Shown here: positions 33,058 through 45,285 of the stretch, piece after piece
Layout: the number at the start of each line of letters is the position of its first letter
Position numbering within the stretch: the stretch's first letter is position 1
From: Cyathus striatus
Taxonomy: Eukaryota > Basidiomycota > Agaricomycetes > Agaricales > Nidulariaceae
Length of the DNA: 64,000 nucleotides
Reading direction: 5' to 3'
Assembly: GCA_025738555.1 (NCBI GenBank)
Contig: JAOVFP010000024.1
Span: 558,001 to 622,000 of the forward strand
Notes under the pieces: generated by a model
Seen by the model: only the letters and a program-made list of their open reading frames with translations
What the model was told of the DNA's origin: nothing
Database searches by the model: none
Position numbers and translations under genes: made by a program

Positions 33058-35127
33058 ATGCTGCCTCTCGCGACTTGCAAGGCGTTCTCTCGCTCGCTGT
33101 CCTTTGCCAGCTGTACGTCTCTCTCTCCCCTTCCCACCCCCTCCTCCCATTTGCTCACCATCTTCCTTAGCATCCCTCATCCATGCCTACAGGGCCTCTC
33201 TTCCCACTTCTGCTCTTCCTGCCTCTCTTCGTACGTTCAACGCGTTCCCTCACCCTATTCTCCTCTTGACCGTCCTATAGTCTCCCGCAGAGGATATGCA
33301 GAGCTTTTCAACCGCACAAAACCCCACATGAACATTGGGACGATCGGTACGCCTCTTGCTGTTCGCAGTTGCTTTTCTTGACCTTGCGACAGGCCATGTT
33401 GATCACGGTAAAACAACTTTGACTGCCGCTATCACCAAAGTCCTCTCCGCAAAGGGAGGCGCACAGTTCACCGACTACAACCAAATAGACAAAGCCCCCG
33501 AAGAAAAGGCCCGTGGTATCACTATCAACTCTGCCCATGTCGAATATGAAACCGCAAACCGCCACTACGGACATATTGACTGTCCTGGACACGCTGATTG
33601 TACGTTTGGCTTCTCTTCTCTCGTGAGCAAAGCTTACCCTTCCAAGATATCAAGAACATGATTACTGGAGCTGCTCAAATGGATGGTGCTATTATTGTTG
33701 TCTCTGCCACGGACGGTCAGATGCCGCAGACTCGCGAGCATCTTCTCCTTGCACGCCAAGTAGGCATCAAGCGCCTTGTCGTCTTCATTAACAAGGTCGA
33801 TCAAATCTCGGACCCGGAACTTTTGGAACTCGTTGATATGGAAATGCGCGAACTTCTTTCCGCTTATGATTACGAAGGAGAAGATACACCTATTATCATG
33901 GGTTCTGCCCTCGCGGCTCTCGAGGGCCGTGACGATGACATTGGGTCTAAGAAAGTCTTGGAGCTTGTCGATGCTTGCGATAACTGGCTTCTGCTTCCCC
34001 CCCGTACGTGCTTTTGCCATTATCGTTAATCCAGTTCTCAATTGTGGCATCATGTCATTTAGGTGAACTCGAAAAACCTTTCCTTATGCCCGTGGAAGGT
34101 AAGATTTCGATGTTGGATTGTTGAATTTATTTCTAATAGTATTTGCATAGACGTCTTCTCGATCTCTGGTCGTGGCACCGTCGCAACTGGTCGTGTATGT
34201 GATCTTGCATGTATCCCATCTTTGTTTTAACGTTTGTTAGGTCGAACGTGGTACTGCAAACAAAGGAACAGACGTTGAAATTGTCGGTTATGGTAGTAAC
34301 ATGAAGACGACTCTGACTGGCATTGGTGAGTGCAGTTTTCTGAGCTCGACATACTTTGTCTGAAGGTCACGTTAGAAATGTTTCACAAGGAATTGGATAG
34401 AGTAAGCTTTGAATTATGTCCGCCTCGACAATTTTTATCTTTTTATCTTTCAGGCGGAAGCTGGTGATAACATGGGAGCCCTTCTCCGTGGTATTAAACG
34501 CGAGCAACTTCGTCGTGGCCATGTGATTGCCGCTCCCGGGTCTATCAAGTCTGCCAAGAAGTTCCTTGCTCAGCTCTACGTATGTTTATCGTATTTTCTG
34601 TTCATGTCATTTCTTAAACAAAGAATACTTCACTTAGATTCTCACTAAGGACGAAGGTACCTGTTTCTAACTTGTATTTGCTTGAAATGTGTATATTCAC
34701 GTTATACAGGTGGTCGCTACACTCCTTTCATGGCCAACTACCGTCCCCAGTGCTTCATTCGTACTGCTGATATTACGGTGGTGCTTAATTTCCCTGAGGG
34801 CACTCCAGACGCCGAAGAAAAAATGGTACGTTTTATGTCGTTTCCCTTATTCACTGCCCCTTAAAAATTATTTTACGTAGGTAATGCCCGGTGATAATGT
34901 CGAAATGATATGTTCTCTATTCCACGATGTGGCCTTGGAAGAAGGGACACGGTATGTATCTTGTATAAAAATGCGCTAATTAGTGAGCTAATTTTTGGCA
35001 ATAGCTTCACTTTGCGCGAATCCCACAAGACCAGTAAGTTTTAAACTAGTGTTATGGTACTTCACTTGCTAACTGATGCGCATCAGTTGGAACCGGCATT
35101 GTTACAAAGATTCTCGAAACTGCTTAA
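33058..35127 (+). CDS. TUF1: Mitochondrial translation elongation factor Tu
   Basis: Exon 1 [18 protein letters not shown] and exon 2 [19 protein letters not shown] form an Arg/Ser-rich mitochondrial presequence. The choice of acceptor CTTCCTTAG (near 33170) and the next intron keeps the frame into [23 protein letters not shown]-binding motifs are all present: GHVDHGKT (G1), RGITIN (G2), DCPGHAD (G3), NKVD (G4) and GSAL (G5). Domain 2 reads [19 protein letters not shown] and domain 3 [20 protein letters not shown]. The protein ends TKILETA, with TAA at 35125-35127. About ten short introns, including several only 45-55 nt long, join in frame. It delivers aminoacyl-tRNA to mitochondrial ribosomes. 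Confidence 0.95.
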
Positions 35128-35507
35128 ACGACGGCTGTCGTTGTCTTTTGACCTCCCCACCGACACGGAAAATTAGGAAAGTTTTGACAGAACTTGTCTC
35201 CGTGGGATAACCTGGAATCTGTCCTCATTACACGTAGTTTAGAGCACAGTAGAGCCCTGGATGCAAATCACTGTATAATATAGACCAAATATTTATGCTT
35301 TTTAGTGTTAAGAATGTAGACATGAATGCGTAATGGGTGTAAATCAACAGTTCACCCATAAGGTGCGCTCTTGCCAAGCCTCTTCAGAAGTGCAATCCGG
35401 AAAGGAACGCCGCTCCGTTCAGAACGTCGGGTGATAACATAGCCCAGGCCCCAGTTTTTTCGTTCACCATTGATCTCAACTCTTATCCCTGTCCTCAACT
35501 TATAACG
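35128..35507. other. Intergenic region, EF-Tu 3' side / GCV3 promoter
   Basis: Both genes read to the right; the region holds the EF-Tu 3' UTR and the GCV3 promoter. A short minus-strand open frame (35352-35546) has no recognisable product. Confidence 0.4.
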
Positions 35508-36258
35508 ATGTTCTCCCGTGTCCTTACTGTCTCGGCGCGAGCACATCTCGCGAGATCACGTCCTTTCGCCGTTTCTCGTGTCATGCCACATGTGCGGACA
35601 CTCATCAGTAAGTACCAGAAGCACGCGACGTACTTAGTACTGCCAATAGACTAATACGTATCATCTATTTCAGCAAAAAGATACACGGCTGACCATGAAG
35701 TAATTGCCTTCGATGATACGACGGGATTGGGAACTGTTTCAATAACCGACTACGCTCAGTCTTCCCTTGGAGATGTGGTGTTCGTGGAGCTTCCATCAGT
35801 AGCAACAGAAGTGTCTCAAGGCGGTGAGTAAACTTCAAATCTTGGAACGTTTCTGTCTCAACTTTGTTTTTTTACCAGACCAAATTGGTGCAGTGGAAAG
35901 TGTGAAAGCGGCTTCTGACATTGTATGTTCATAAATATATTTTATTGTTACATTTTTAATTCGTCCATCGTCCAGTACGCCCCGGTGTCTGGAATAATCG
36001 AAGAAATTAATGACACTTTGTCTGATCAACCGGGCTTGCTAAACAAGTCTCCTGAAGAGAAAGGTATATTGAAACTACACGATATTACAATAACGTCTGA
36101 GGAATGAAACTAATACAGGCTGGCTTTGCAAAATCAAGTTGTCGAATCACTCCGAGGTAAGTAGTATGATGTTCCAACGGAAGTACTTTATTAAGTATAC
36201 CTGTCAGTTGGACGGCCTCCTTACTGAGGAAGACTACAAGACCAGCATCGATTCGTAG
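35508..36258 (+). CDS. GCV3: Glycine cleavage system H protein, mitochondrial
   Basis: Starts MFSRVLTVSARAHLARSRPF, an Arg-rich presequence, followed by TKRYTADHEVIAFDDTTGLG, TVSITDYAQSSLGDVVFVEL and the lipoyl-attachment segment GAVESVKAASDIYAPVSG, whose Lys carries lipoic acid. The C-terminal part is IIEEINDTLSDQPGLLNKSP, GWLCKIKLS and LLTEEDYKTSIDS, with a stop at 36256-36258. Five or so short introns, including one near 36110-36160, divide it. H protein shuttles the aminomethyl group of glycine between the P, T and L proteins. Length and motif order are normal. Confidence 0.93.
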
Positions 36259-36406
36259 ATCGTACTAAACTCATCTTACAAGTCGTTATATGTTGCATGA
36301 TGATATTCTCAGCACGCCCATTAGATCTTTTAGAATTTTGCTCCTTCGTAATATGATGACTGAAACGAAAGTCAAGGAAATAAATCGAATCACAGCTCAG
36401 TTACAT

Positions 36407-36846
36407 TTATGAGGATGATGAGGGCTCATATTTGTACTTCTCCCCACGCGCTTCCATTCGCGCCTTTGCCTCTTCAAGGGCCCATGTTTGTATGCTATAG
36501 AAATGCAAAGGTAAATATAAAGTCGGAGCGAAACCACTGAAATGAACTTACTTCGTGTCGGGTTTATAGTACAACCCCACGGCGGCAAACACCATACTAC
36601 CGAACATTCCAACAATCCATATGTTCTCCCAATGTTCCTTTACGCGTTTTTGTCCAGGAGCAGGAGGCTATTGAAATAGTGGTTACAAATCTTATAAGGT
36701 ACGAGACGTGGAATCGCACTAGCCTTTTCGCCGAAAAGCCATCCGCTGGGTTCATTATATTGAGGTGCTTCATGAGATCCAAACCGTTTTCCCCTAAAAC
36801 GGGGAGCTGACGGGCGCAGCGTACGCAATGTAGTAGATAAGAGCAT
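36407..36846 (-). CDS. NADH:ubiquinone oxidoreductase ESSS/NDUFB11-type subunit
   Basis: Starts MLLSTTLRTLRPSAPRFRGK, a strongly basic mitochondrial presequence, followed by HEAPQYNEPSGWLFGEK. After an intron it continues PPAPGQKRVKEHWENIWIVG and MFGSMVFAAVGLYYKPDT, a single membrane helix. After a second intron it ends SIQTWALEEAKARMEARGEK with YKYEPSSSS. The order 'W.FG..P..PGQ..KE.WE.IW..G..G.......Y.PD....WA..EA..R' matches the ESSS/NDUFB11 subunit of complex I, an accessory subunit of the membrane arm. The small size (about 110 residues) is as expected. Confidence 0.8.
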
Positions 36847-37050
36847 AGTATAGAGTCAAGCTGAAACTTAAAGTAGTAGGCTGCAGACTATACATCCGAC
36901 TCGACGCGATCTGCAAGCTGTAGCCAATTAGGTATAAATACAACAAAATACCGGCGGTCATCAGTATTTACTCATCAGAGCAACTTTCTTGAATAAACTT
37001 TAAGCATGAAACTTACTTGAAACCTACAGAAACAACATATGCTTTATTAA

Positions 37051-37953
37051 TTACCATGCACATCCTTTCGACAGAACCTCGTAATCCACATCGTAACAGC
37101 TGCTTTCTTTCTTATCAACTTCCTCCAGTAGGTACTGACTTGGCGAAGTTGGATCAATCGTGAAGCTAAGCATCTGCCGTTCAGCACAACTATAATAAGT
37201 TGCGAATGCTCCCACTCACCCGATTGCCTCGTAAAATTTAAGAGCATCACGGTTAGCTACGTGCGCATTCTCATCTCAGCTTTGTGTTGTCAAAGACATT
37301 GGATCACGGGTCTTGCCTTTAAAAACCGTTAACATGAGTTTGTCCATTTTCCAATACAGCGCGATCTGCTCAAGTAGCGTCATTAGTTTCTTGCCTAATC
37401 CATTGCGTTGTGTTTCCCTAGATATCTGAAGCTCGTAACTAGAACATGAATTGTCAGAATAATCATGCACTGCACCCGAGACAGCACAACAAACCAGTAG
37501 AGAATATTCTTTCGATCTTCATATTCAAATCGAAACATAGTAAAGGCCGCCAGCCTATTAGGAGATTCCTTATGGTATACCAACACATATCTCGAGCTGA
37601 GATCAAAGAGCTCTTCCCGTTTTGCTGATGGATCCCATCCAAACGAAGATGCCGAATAACTGACAATGAAAGGCTTCTTGAATTGAACTAGTAAACACAA
37701 GAACTTAGTCCACGAACAGCTCGCGCATATTTTCTTCAAGAATTCGCCAGATATCGGCGCGTTTCTCATCGTCGAGGTCACTACTACAATGTAGGTAGAA
37801 AATATGCCAGTCGCCACTTTGCAAAAAAGGAAGGCAGCTATCTGATAGTGTGGTTGAAGAAGCCTGATCTGATTTAGATACCTGAATACTTTGAATACAC
37901 AAGTAAATCATACGCACCTGCTTAGCTACACGAACTATTCGTGATTCGCGCAT
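37051..37953 (-). CDS. NAA40: NatD-type histone N-alpha-acetyltransferase (Naa40/Nat4)
   Basis: Starts MRESRIVRVAKQ (ATG 37951-37953). Spliced exons give IWRILEENMRELYSASSFGW, DPSAKREELFDLSSRYVLVY, LAAFTMFRFEYEDRKNILYC, YELQISRETQRNGLGKKLMT, LLEQIALYWKMDKLMLTVFK, NRDALKFYEAIG and FTIDPTSPSQYL, with YEVLSKGCAW at the end. RNGLGKKL is the acetyl-CoA-binding R/QxxGxG/A loop of the GNAT fold, and YCYELQ plus VFKAN..AL.FY are NatD hallmarks. NatD acetylates the N-termini of histones H4 and H2A. The exon ending VFK appears to end in a GC-AG intron (37257-37316), and an earlier donor is GTTCGT (intron start 37717). Confidence 0.85.
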
Positions 37954-38254
37954 GGTCACCTGAATAATGTTTAGGTTACCTTTTTACGTTGACAAGCACA
38001 CTAGCACCGCGGCGCGATTATTGTCTTACAACGTTGAACGCGGAATCATCTTTATTGCGTTAGCACTGCCACCTCATCGCTACTATGTGACATGTCTCAT
38101 GTTAACAATAAACCATTGGCACGATACTCATGCGTGCTATCGTAAAAATATCAAGCAACAAGAAAGTAATGTACAAGTACTATTGGTATTGTCATCCATA
38201 CTGTCAATATATCATTTATAACGTTCGGCATAGCGCTATTGATGAGTCGACCGC
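37954..38254. other. Intergenic region, GH16 3' side / NAA40 promoter
   Basis: About 300 bp between two minus-strand genes, AT-rich. The plus-strand frame at 37967-38221 looks accidental. Nothing else is seen. Confidence 0.35.
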
Positions 38255-39933
38255 TCAACGGCTGTTTCCTGTATACTTTGAGGGATTAATGCTCCAAGTG
38301 GCATTCTAAATATATCGAATTGTGAAGATCGACGAAGTCTACAGAACAAAATGGGAACCTACTTCAAAATTCTTGGGATTCATGAGTCTATCTTCGCAAG
38401 TTCCTGGACAGCCTGAGGTGGCGTACGAATTTCCAGCCCAATCCCCACAAAAAGTGATATCTATGTTTCATTAGAAGTAGCATAAGTAATATGAAACAGC
38501 ATTCATTCATACCAAACACGATACTGTGATTGACAAAATACTGTCCCAGATTGCATTTTGATGATTCAAGTGTCGCAGACGGATAACCCCAATTAGATGG
38601 ATTGGGGCTTCCCTCTTCGATATCTTGTGGTACCGCAGCACGGTAGAAAGACCCTTATTTGATTTTGTCAGTCGGTGATTTAAGAATACAACAACATCCT
38701 TTACTCTTTACTCACAAATCGCAATACTATTTTCATCCCATTTCATTGCAAACACGCCGCCTCCCTGAGTGTCAAAATAAGGACCATATGAGGCCCTGCT
38801 CCACTCAGTAATGCCACATCCGGAGTTGGAATTAATGAAGGCATTGCAATCTGTATGATTATGCCCGGTGGATGACTATATATATATTTTAAATTAATTT
38901 AGCGGCTGAAGCAGAATAGACCGATATTCTTACAGATATAGTCCCTGTGAAATTACCAGTAGTATCTAGATTGCACCCTGTAATAAAAGGTCATACTAGA
39001 CGTTCCACGCAAACGGCTTGTTCTTCCTACCAGGTGCAGTGTGCCAAGCGACTTGATTGTGTTGGTTGTCGTGAACTCCTTCGATTATGTCGATTTCTCC
39101 GTTCTAGATTATGCAAAACTCAGACTTTGACCAAAATAATCATAAGATGATTGTACCCATGGCCAATTTCCACCAACCGTCCAAAATGCAGGCCACACAG
39201 CTTATTTATGTAAATAAATGAATCAGAGGTAAGTAAACCCCCGCGGAAAAATAGTTGACACACCGCAGCCCCATGGTGCCTGATTCAAGTCAAGAATGAA
39301 TAGCCCAGTGTTGTAGACAGCTTTGCTTGAAATACGAACGCTAGATAGAACTTATACGATCAGTTTCAATAGAAGTGAAAGAAGAGGATAATAACCTATC
39401 TCTAAATACGCCTCTATCAAGCCACGTCGTATCATCCGCTTTCATGATAACTGTTTCATCAGCTTCGATGTATACCAATCGTTTTCTCCAGGCCTCTGTA
39501 GTATTCACATAACTTGAACTAATCGGCGACAATGTTAAGAAATAGAAGGTATAACCCTCTTACTTTACATGTCCACTTCAACGCAAGTAAGTGAGAATAC
39601 TAGACGAGCACCTAAAGATAGAGAATATAACGTACTTAGTCGGATCAGGGTATGCGAAGAAATCCCAACGACTGTAAATAGACAGGAGTAGCTGTAAGAC
39701 CGGGTGAACTTCCAACCAACGACAGACACTTGCTCAAAGAATGTCTTTCCAGAGTATTCATCCTGTGGTAGCCATAGAAAAGTAGAGCCGTTTGGGTTGA
39801 TATTGATATTACTTCGTTTCGTAAGGAGAGTCGACGATGAAGTGGATGCCAGGGTTGAGAATGCCTCGTTATAGGATGCTTTTGCTATCAAAGCAAGCAC
39901 AGTCCATAGGCCATTACGATGCAGGAAGGGCAT
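38255..39933 (-). CDS. Secreted glycoside hydrolase family 16 beta-glucanase (laminarinase-like)
   Basis: Starts MPFLHRNGLWTVLALIAKAS, a hydrophobic signal peptide. Spliced exons give FLWLPQDEYSGKTFFE, RWDFFAYPDPT, YVNTTEAWRKRLVYIEADET, WLDRGVFRD, VRISSKAVYNTGLFILDLNQ, VWPAFWTVGGNWP, NGEIDIIEGVHDNQHNQVAW, HTAPGCNL, GGGVFAMKWD and NATWSINPSKY. GEIDIIEG is the ExDxxE catalytic motif of GH16, with both Glu present. The W.AFWTVG..WP...EIDIIEGV..N..N....HT pattern is typical of fungal endo-1,3(4)-beta-glucanases that act on wall or plant glucans. Many short introns. Secretion and substrate are inferred from family. Confidence 0.88.
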
Positions 39934-40226
39934 GGTGTAAGGATTGGCGGGGAAACGGGGAGAAAATAGGCATGTTGGGTGCAAGTAAATGGTGCACTTA
40001 TAACTTACACCTTGCAGGACAAGAGAATGGCTTGGCACCTCTTCCAGTTCGCCGGCTGCTGCCTCTCCACTCCACGTTTCCTTTGCTCCGAGCACAGCAA
40101 TACTTGTCAACTCGTTCCAATTCTAACCCACTCCTAATAAAGTGGACTGGATATATATCTACAAGCAATGTAACGAAACTACTAATACTTACAATACAGG
40201 AACACAGTACAAGTCCATACAAATAT

Positions 40227-42508
40227 TCAAGTGTTGTCATGTCTATTCCCTAGTTTGTACCATGCCGTTCCTAAGAACAATATCCACGCCGCAACAATTA
40301 AAGCTGCGCAGATGAATGCAAATGCCTCTCCGCGCTTTATCTCGCCGGTCGTGGTGAGATCATCCTTCGAAGGCCTGCTATAGGATCTCGAGTATGCGCT
40401 GCCGATGGACGAGTACCTTCGATGTGGTTCGGGATTGTCCAGTAAAGGCCGATGAATGTCAAAAAATTGAGACGCGCCGCGCGAAAGTCTCCGAAGTGAC
40501 CTCCTTACGCTAAATTCATCTACGGACCCAGAAACTGAATTGGATTGCAGCCTGGGATGCATCATACGCTGGGTTTTCCTTCGTTGAAGGTAGGCAAGAG
40601 CCAAAATCCCCATGAAATGGAGAATATTAAGAAACAAAAAGACATTGAGAAGTCGTTGGATGCCAGTATTGCTGGCTGTACTGTGTTGATAACTCGACTT
40701 ATTTTTGACTGATTTATCCAGGGAAATCCCAGCAAGGGTTTGGAATAAAGTAGAACCAGTTTGTTCCAGCTACCAAGTCCGGTCAATCCAGGGTAACCAG
40801 TAGTGCAAAAGACCAGTCCTTACACTTTTATGAACTCCCAGGGCAGTCGACACGTACTTCAGAGGAACAATTTTTGGCACCAATACAACAAGAAGCACTG
40901 GGAGACAATTCAGCATATTACGATTAACAGCACGCGAATTGAATTTAACGCACGAGGAGCAAAACCGTGGCCAGTTGCAAAGGCAATAATACCTGGAATA
41001 GGGGACGCGGTCCATTGCGCAGGAAGGACGAACCATGTATATGCTAGCATAGTCAATGAAGATGACAATAGCATCAGTTGGATTACAATGGGCCTGTGTT
41101 TCAGAGTGTCCACCAAGAAACCGCACTAAGATAGGATAAGATTTGAGATGCCCTATTTATGAAGAGCCCACGTACGACTGGGTACAATATGAGGCTGCCC
41201 GCGAGTAAATATGATGCCTCGTTAGCGGCGGTCTCTTCCGTAAGTGAGTATCGCTTTTCAATAATGTTTCTTGAAAAAACAGCTTTAAGGGGCGAAACGG
41301 AGGTGAACCGGAAAAAGTACTTACGCAGCAAGATGTGTGAATGGTGACCAAATCATGCCACATAGCACGTTTAGGCCAACATACCTAATATAAGAGGCGT
41401 GAGCACGTTTCCAAGGACAGAAAGAAACACTGACGCCCAGAAGACATCACCAAGTTTGGTGATTTGCCGAAGGTGAACTCTTCGTTTGGCAGCAACTTTC
41501 TCCAATGCTTGAGCTTCAGAAAGATTTCTGGAAGAGCGGCGCCTAGCTTCATCCGAAATATCAGGTGCCTCTAATTCTGCGCCAGTCTCTTCAACAAGCC
41601 ACTTGGAAGAAGCAACATAAATGATGTTGACAATCACTGACAACGCTGCGAGAGCGGTCGCGACATAAAACGGTGCACGACCACCGAATCTCTCTGTGAG
41701 AGGGTATGTAGTTCGGGCAGAAATAAACGAAGCGCCCTTTCCTGCAATCAAGCCAAAAGCCATTGATACACCAAGGCCATGGGACTTGAAGAAACGAACA
41801 ATAATAGTCTCTTGCACAACTGCGAGTGGACTTATTCCCAGTCCAAATACAAACAATCCTAGAGTCATAAGCCGGACATCACCCCATATGTCGCCGAACA
41901 GGAGCAGCAGTTGACCTTTCCAATATATATATATGAATAAGATTTCACTGCCAGGGTTTAAAACGAAAACTCACCCAACAAGATGACACCTGTAGCCAAT
42001 ATGCTGGTAAAAGTAGTTCCCAAAGCTACTAGCGAGGATACCTCCAACAAGTGGTGTCCATGTGCTGTTGAGACTATAGGCAGATATCAAAAGACTGAAT
42101 TCTGTATGGGATGTGCCCAGCTCGCGACCCAGACGGCTCTTTAAAGGCCCTAGAATGTTGGAAGCACTGAGACGAAAGGGGCGATTACTAATAGTCTGAA
42201 GGAAGGAAGAAACAATGCGAACTAATGACTTCCGACACTCAAGCTACAGGCACATAAAAGAGCTATCGACCTAACGAAAAAAGCGCGCCTTTGGATGGCT
42301 TTGGGAGAAAGCTGAGCAAGGGAGTCTGATGCAGGGGGGGAAGCAGAGGGTGGTGGGGGATGTCTTGGTCGCGTGGATGGAAGGTATCTCCAAGAAGGCC
42401 TTCGGGGTCAGCAGGCTCGTTCTCAGAGTCTGAATCAGTCGGCTGAGAAGCAAGAAGACGGTCGAAGGAGGTCGAGGGCTGGCGCTGAAGGGTATGTGAG
42501 GATGGCAT
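40227..42508 (-). CDS. MFSD1-like major facilitator superfamily transporter
   Basis: The start is taken as MPSSHTLQRQPSTSFDRLLA; further upstream ATG-like codons are Pro/Ser-rich leader. A hydrophilic N-terminus precedes LSPLKSRLGRELGTSHTEFS, LLISAYSLNSTWTPLVGGIL, LMTLGLFVFGLGISPLAVVQ, ETIIVRFFKSHGLGVSMAFG, GKGASFISARTTYPLTERFG, VHLRQITKLGDVFWASVFLS, NIIEKRYSLTEETAANEASY and YTWFVLPAQWTASPIPGIIA. The C-terminus is Arg/Ser-rich and cytosolic, then IKRGEAFAFICAALIVAAWI before the stop. Membrane topology is 12-helix like. The sequence resembles the fungal branch of MFSD1, lysosomal/vacuolar dipeptide exporters in animals; substrate here is unknown. Confidence 0.75.
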
Positions 42509-42707
42509 GGGTATAGGTGGTGAGCATGTATGGGTTGAGAGAGCAGCGAAAGAGAAATAAAGAGAGGAGGGAGGAAAGGAGGGTGCGGAGGGGGAGTACT
42601 TAGGCAGCAATCGGGCAGTGGTAATCTGATAACCGGAGACAGGTATATCCAAATATGGGAATTATGAATAGGATGTTCTCTCTATGTAATACTCTGCTCG
42701 AGCTCTG

Positions 42708-43511
42708 CTACACTAGTCGCCGCAAGTCGCTCAAGCTTCCCCCGTCAGTCCTCCTCCTGTGTGTACACACCCACAAGCACGTGGCCATCATCGTCAACAC
42801 ACACAATCCAAATTCAGTCCATCCCAGGGCCTCCACTGTCAGCGATTGCCGGCATCTATTTCAGTCCAGCCTTCAGTCTCACTCTCAGCACGACCTCTCA
42901 CTTTTACCTACCGGGATATCGTCGCCCGTCCAGCGCAGTTCCCTCCCGTTCGTGTGTTGTGCATTACTCCCGCCGCCGTACCCTGTCTTGGTCACATATT
43001 TTCTCACTCAACATGTACATTTACACTCACCCACAGCACCGCCGTAACAAGCAACCACGCCACCGAACTCGCAATGTTTGCTAACAGGTGACTGCTGCCA
43101 TCTACAAACCACAGCATGTATGTTGCCGAAAATAGCGTGGTCCACGCTGCGTTGAATAAGAATAGGATCAGGCTAAGTGTATATTTGTCGGTTTCTCTCC
43201 ACCTGCACAAGCACCATGTTCACTCACAGCGAATGATACCTCGCACTTGGCCATGTCTTGTGCTCGTTACCGGCGCTAACCAGGAAGGCCGTCAGCCCGA
43301 GTTCCGCCATCGCAGACAAGGTCATTAGTGCAAACAGGGCAGGGTGGTAATGTGCCTTGACGAACGACATCTTTCGTTTTCGGAATTCTGTCGAAGAACT
43401 AGGGGAATCAGAGTAAGTTAGTGGATGAAGACGACGTTTCCTGAGCGAGGGCGACGAGGGGGAAGAGACTAGGACGTGGTGAGAAGACGAAGACGGTTTA
43501 AGATCACTCAT
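42708..43511 (-). CDS. Tetraspan MARVEL-like membrane protein
   Basis: Starts MSDLKPSSSSHHVLVSSPSS; a short cytosolic Ser-rich N-terminus. Four predicted membrane helices: HPALFALMTLSAMAELGLTA, LILFLFNAAWTTLFSATYML, LLANIASSVAWLLVTAVLW and WTEFGLCVLTMMATCLWVCT. Between helices 3 and 4 a Cys-containing loop, NCAGRATISRCRQSLTVEAL, is made by splicing across two introns (donors GTGAGT and GTAGGT), and is typical of fungal MARVEL-type proteins. The C-terminal tail is basic (HRRRTDGG) and the stop is at 42708-42710. Role unknown; relatives organise plasma-membrane domains. Confidence 0.7.
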
Positions 43512-43851
43512 CACCAGAAATACTGGATTCTCAAAGAGGCCACAGGCTGAAACCCTATGAGCTACAATGTAATAAACACGCTGCAGAATTAGTATCAATT
43601 ATCGCCTCGCTGTATGCACATGTAAAACATGTAGCATGCACGTTGATTACATTCCACACAGAAGCAGCTATGACAGCGTCCGACGAACCACTCCAGCAAA
43701 GAGGGCAGTTGTTTTTCTCATACAGCACAAGTTATTCATGAAATAGCGCGTGTCCAGTTGCTTGATACGCAATCCCCAACTATCGTCATGCATACACGTT
43801 TCGACGTCGTACAGTATGATCAGTCTTGGCGGCTTGAAATTCAGCTTGAAT
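43512..43851. other. Intergenic region, MYG1 3' side / MARVEL-like promoter
   Basis: About 340 bp between two minus-strand genes. It contains an ACATGTAAAACATGT inverted repeat (about 43618-43632), perhaps a terminator-like or protein-binding element. No gene is seen. Confidence 0.35.
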
Positions 43852-45285
43852 TTACATCTCTAATGCAACTTTTGCTAATTTAAGAGCGCCCTCCTTTGTT
43901 TTATTCCCTGTTTAACACCGTATAAAGCGCGTGAGACATAAATGTGCGGCAGGGATTACTTACCACCTATGAATCCACTTGCATGAATGAATATCCCCCC
44001 TTCTATCTTACTGGCTTTCGATAGATCATCATCTCGTAGACCTCTCCAAGCCTCTGGAAGCGCCTTCCTACTTTCAAAACTTTCAGGAGATACCGGCACC
44101 GCCTGTATGCGCCAGTTGCCCCCTGTTTCGTCAGGATAGACGACATAAATGGCAGCACCCGAATCCACATCTGTAGAAGGGTCTGCCTCAAGCTCAAATA
44201 GGTGCTCCTGTGAATTATTTAGCATGGGTAGTTAGGGATACAACAAACGCTGCACTTACTTTCCAGGGTAAGAACTGTTCAAACAATATTATCTTCCCAG
44301 TTGGATCCAGATTTGCTTTGCTAGCTTGAACGGATGCGATGAGGAGATCGCGTGCTGGAAGCCACGCATTTGCATAATAATCTAGTCTGCCTTGGAACTC
44401 TTCACCGGTTAGCTGGGAAGCTTTGAGAAATTGTGCCTATACCTGTCATTAATAAAATGGGGGTTCAGGCTTTGTGATGACATACATCGACAGCTTTTGC
44501 ATCAGATTGTTGATTCCACCATGTATTAAGGTGGCCAACGCGAGCCGAAAGGTCTGTACGGCTACGGTATTTGGGCTTAATGTCATCAGGATATTGGGAA
44601 ATGCCGTTATCAATAGCGTCAAGAGCCTCTATGAATTCCCTGTACATTTTTAACCATAGTAATTCAACCTTTGGATCTTCGATGGGAAGGTTAATTCTGT
44701 TGGCAATAACTTCTTTTCCAAAGTGTCTATGGCGACTATCAGCCAGACAGTAAACAATAAAAACGAAGGAAGATTTACTTGTAAACCAGTCCAGCAGACG
44801 AAAGCTTGGTATTAAAACCATAGCCAAAAACCTCAGAAAATCCACGTTGATGGTGGTCGAATCTTTGCTTGTGCTCGTCATACACAGCACCAACATCAAC
44901 GACGATGTCGCACGTATCGAGCACCGCAGGATCTCGAGTGCGTTTTAAATCTACGAGCAGAGTATTAGTGTTTGCAACGGGAAAATTGTAATAGGGCTAC
45001 CGGCATCACGGTATGTAGCTGTTTGCCTAAGGAAGAAAACAGCTAGCGCTTCGTCGCAATGGAACGTGCCGTTATGAGTCCCAATAACCTAAAGATATAT
45101 TGGATTGCTTCCAACGAATAATATTGAAATATGCAAACTTTTGGCGTATCCATTTTTTGACGCTTGGGATTGGGAAGGATGTCCGGCAGAGTGGGGGCGA
45201 GAGACATAAATCGCGTAGGAAGTTGGCGATGCGAGACGGAGGATGTCAATGAGCAAAGAGCAGATCGAATTTGAAGTCGAAGCAT
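43852..45285 (-). CDS. MYG1: MYG1-family (UPF0160) DHH-like exonuclease, mitochondrial/nuclear
   Basis: Starts [20 protein letters not shown], an Arg/Ser presequence, with an internal basic NPKRQK that could be a nuclear signal. After a donor GTTTGC intron come [118 protein letters not shown] and [34 protein letters not shown] and DHHQ are the metal-binding DHH-like motifs of MYG1, a 3'-5' RNA exonuclease acting in nucleus and mitochondria. Stop TAA at 43852-43854. All motifs are present. Confidence 0.9.
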
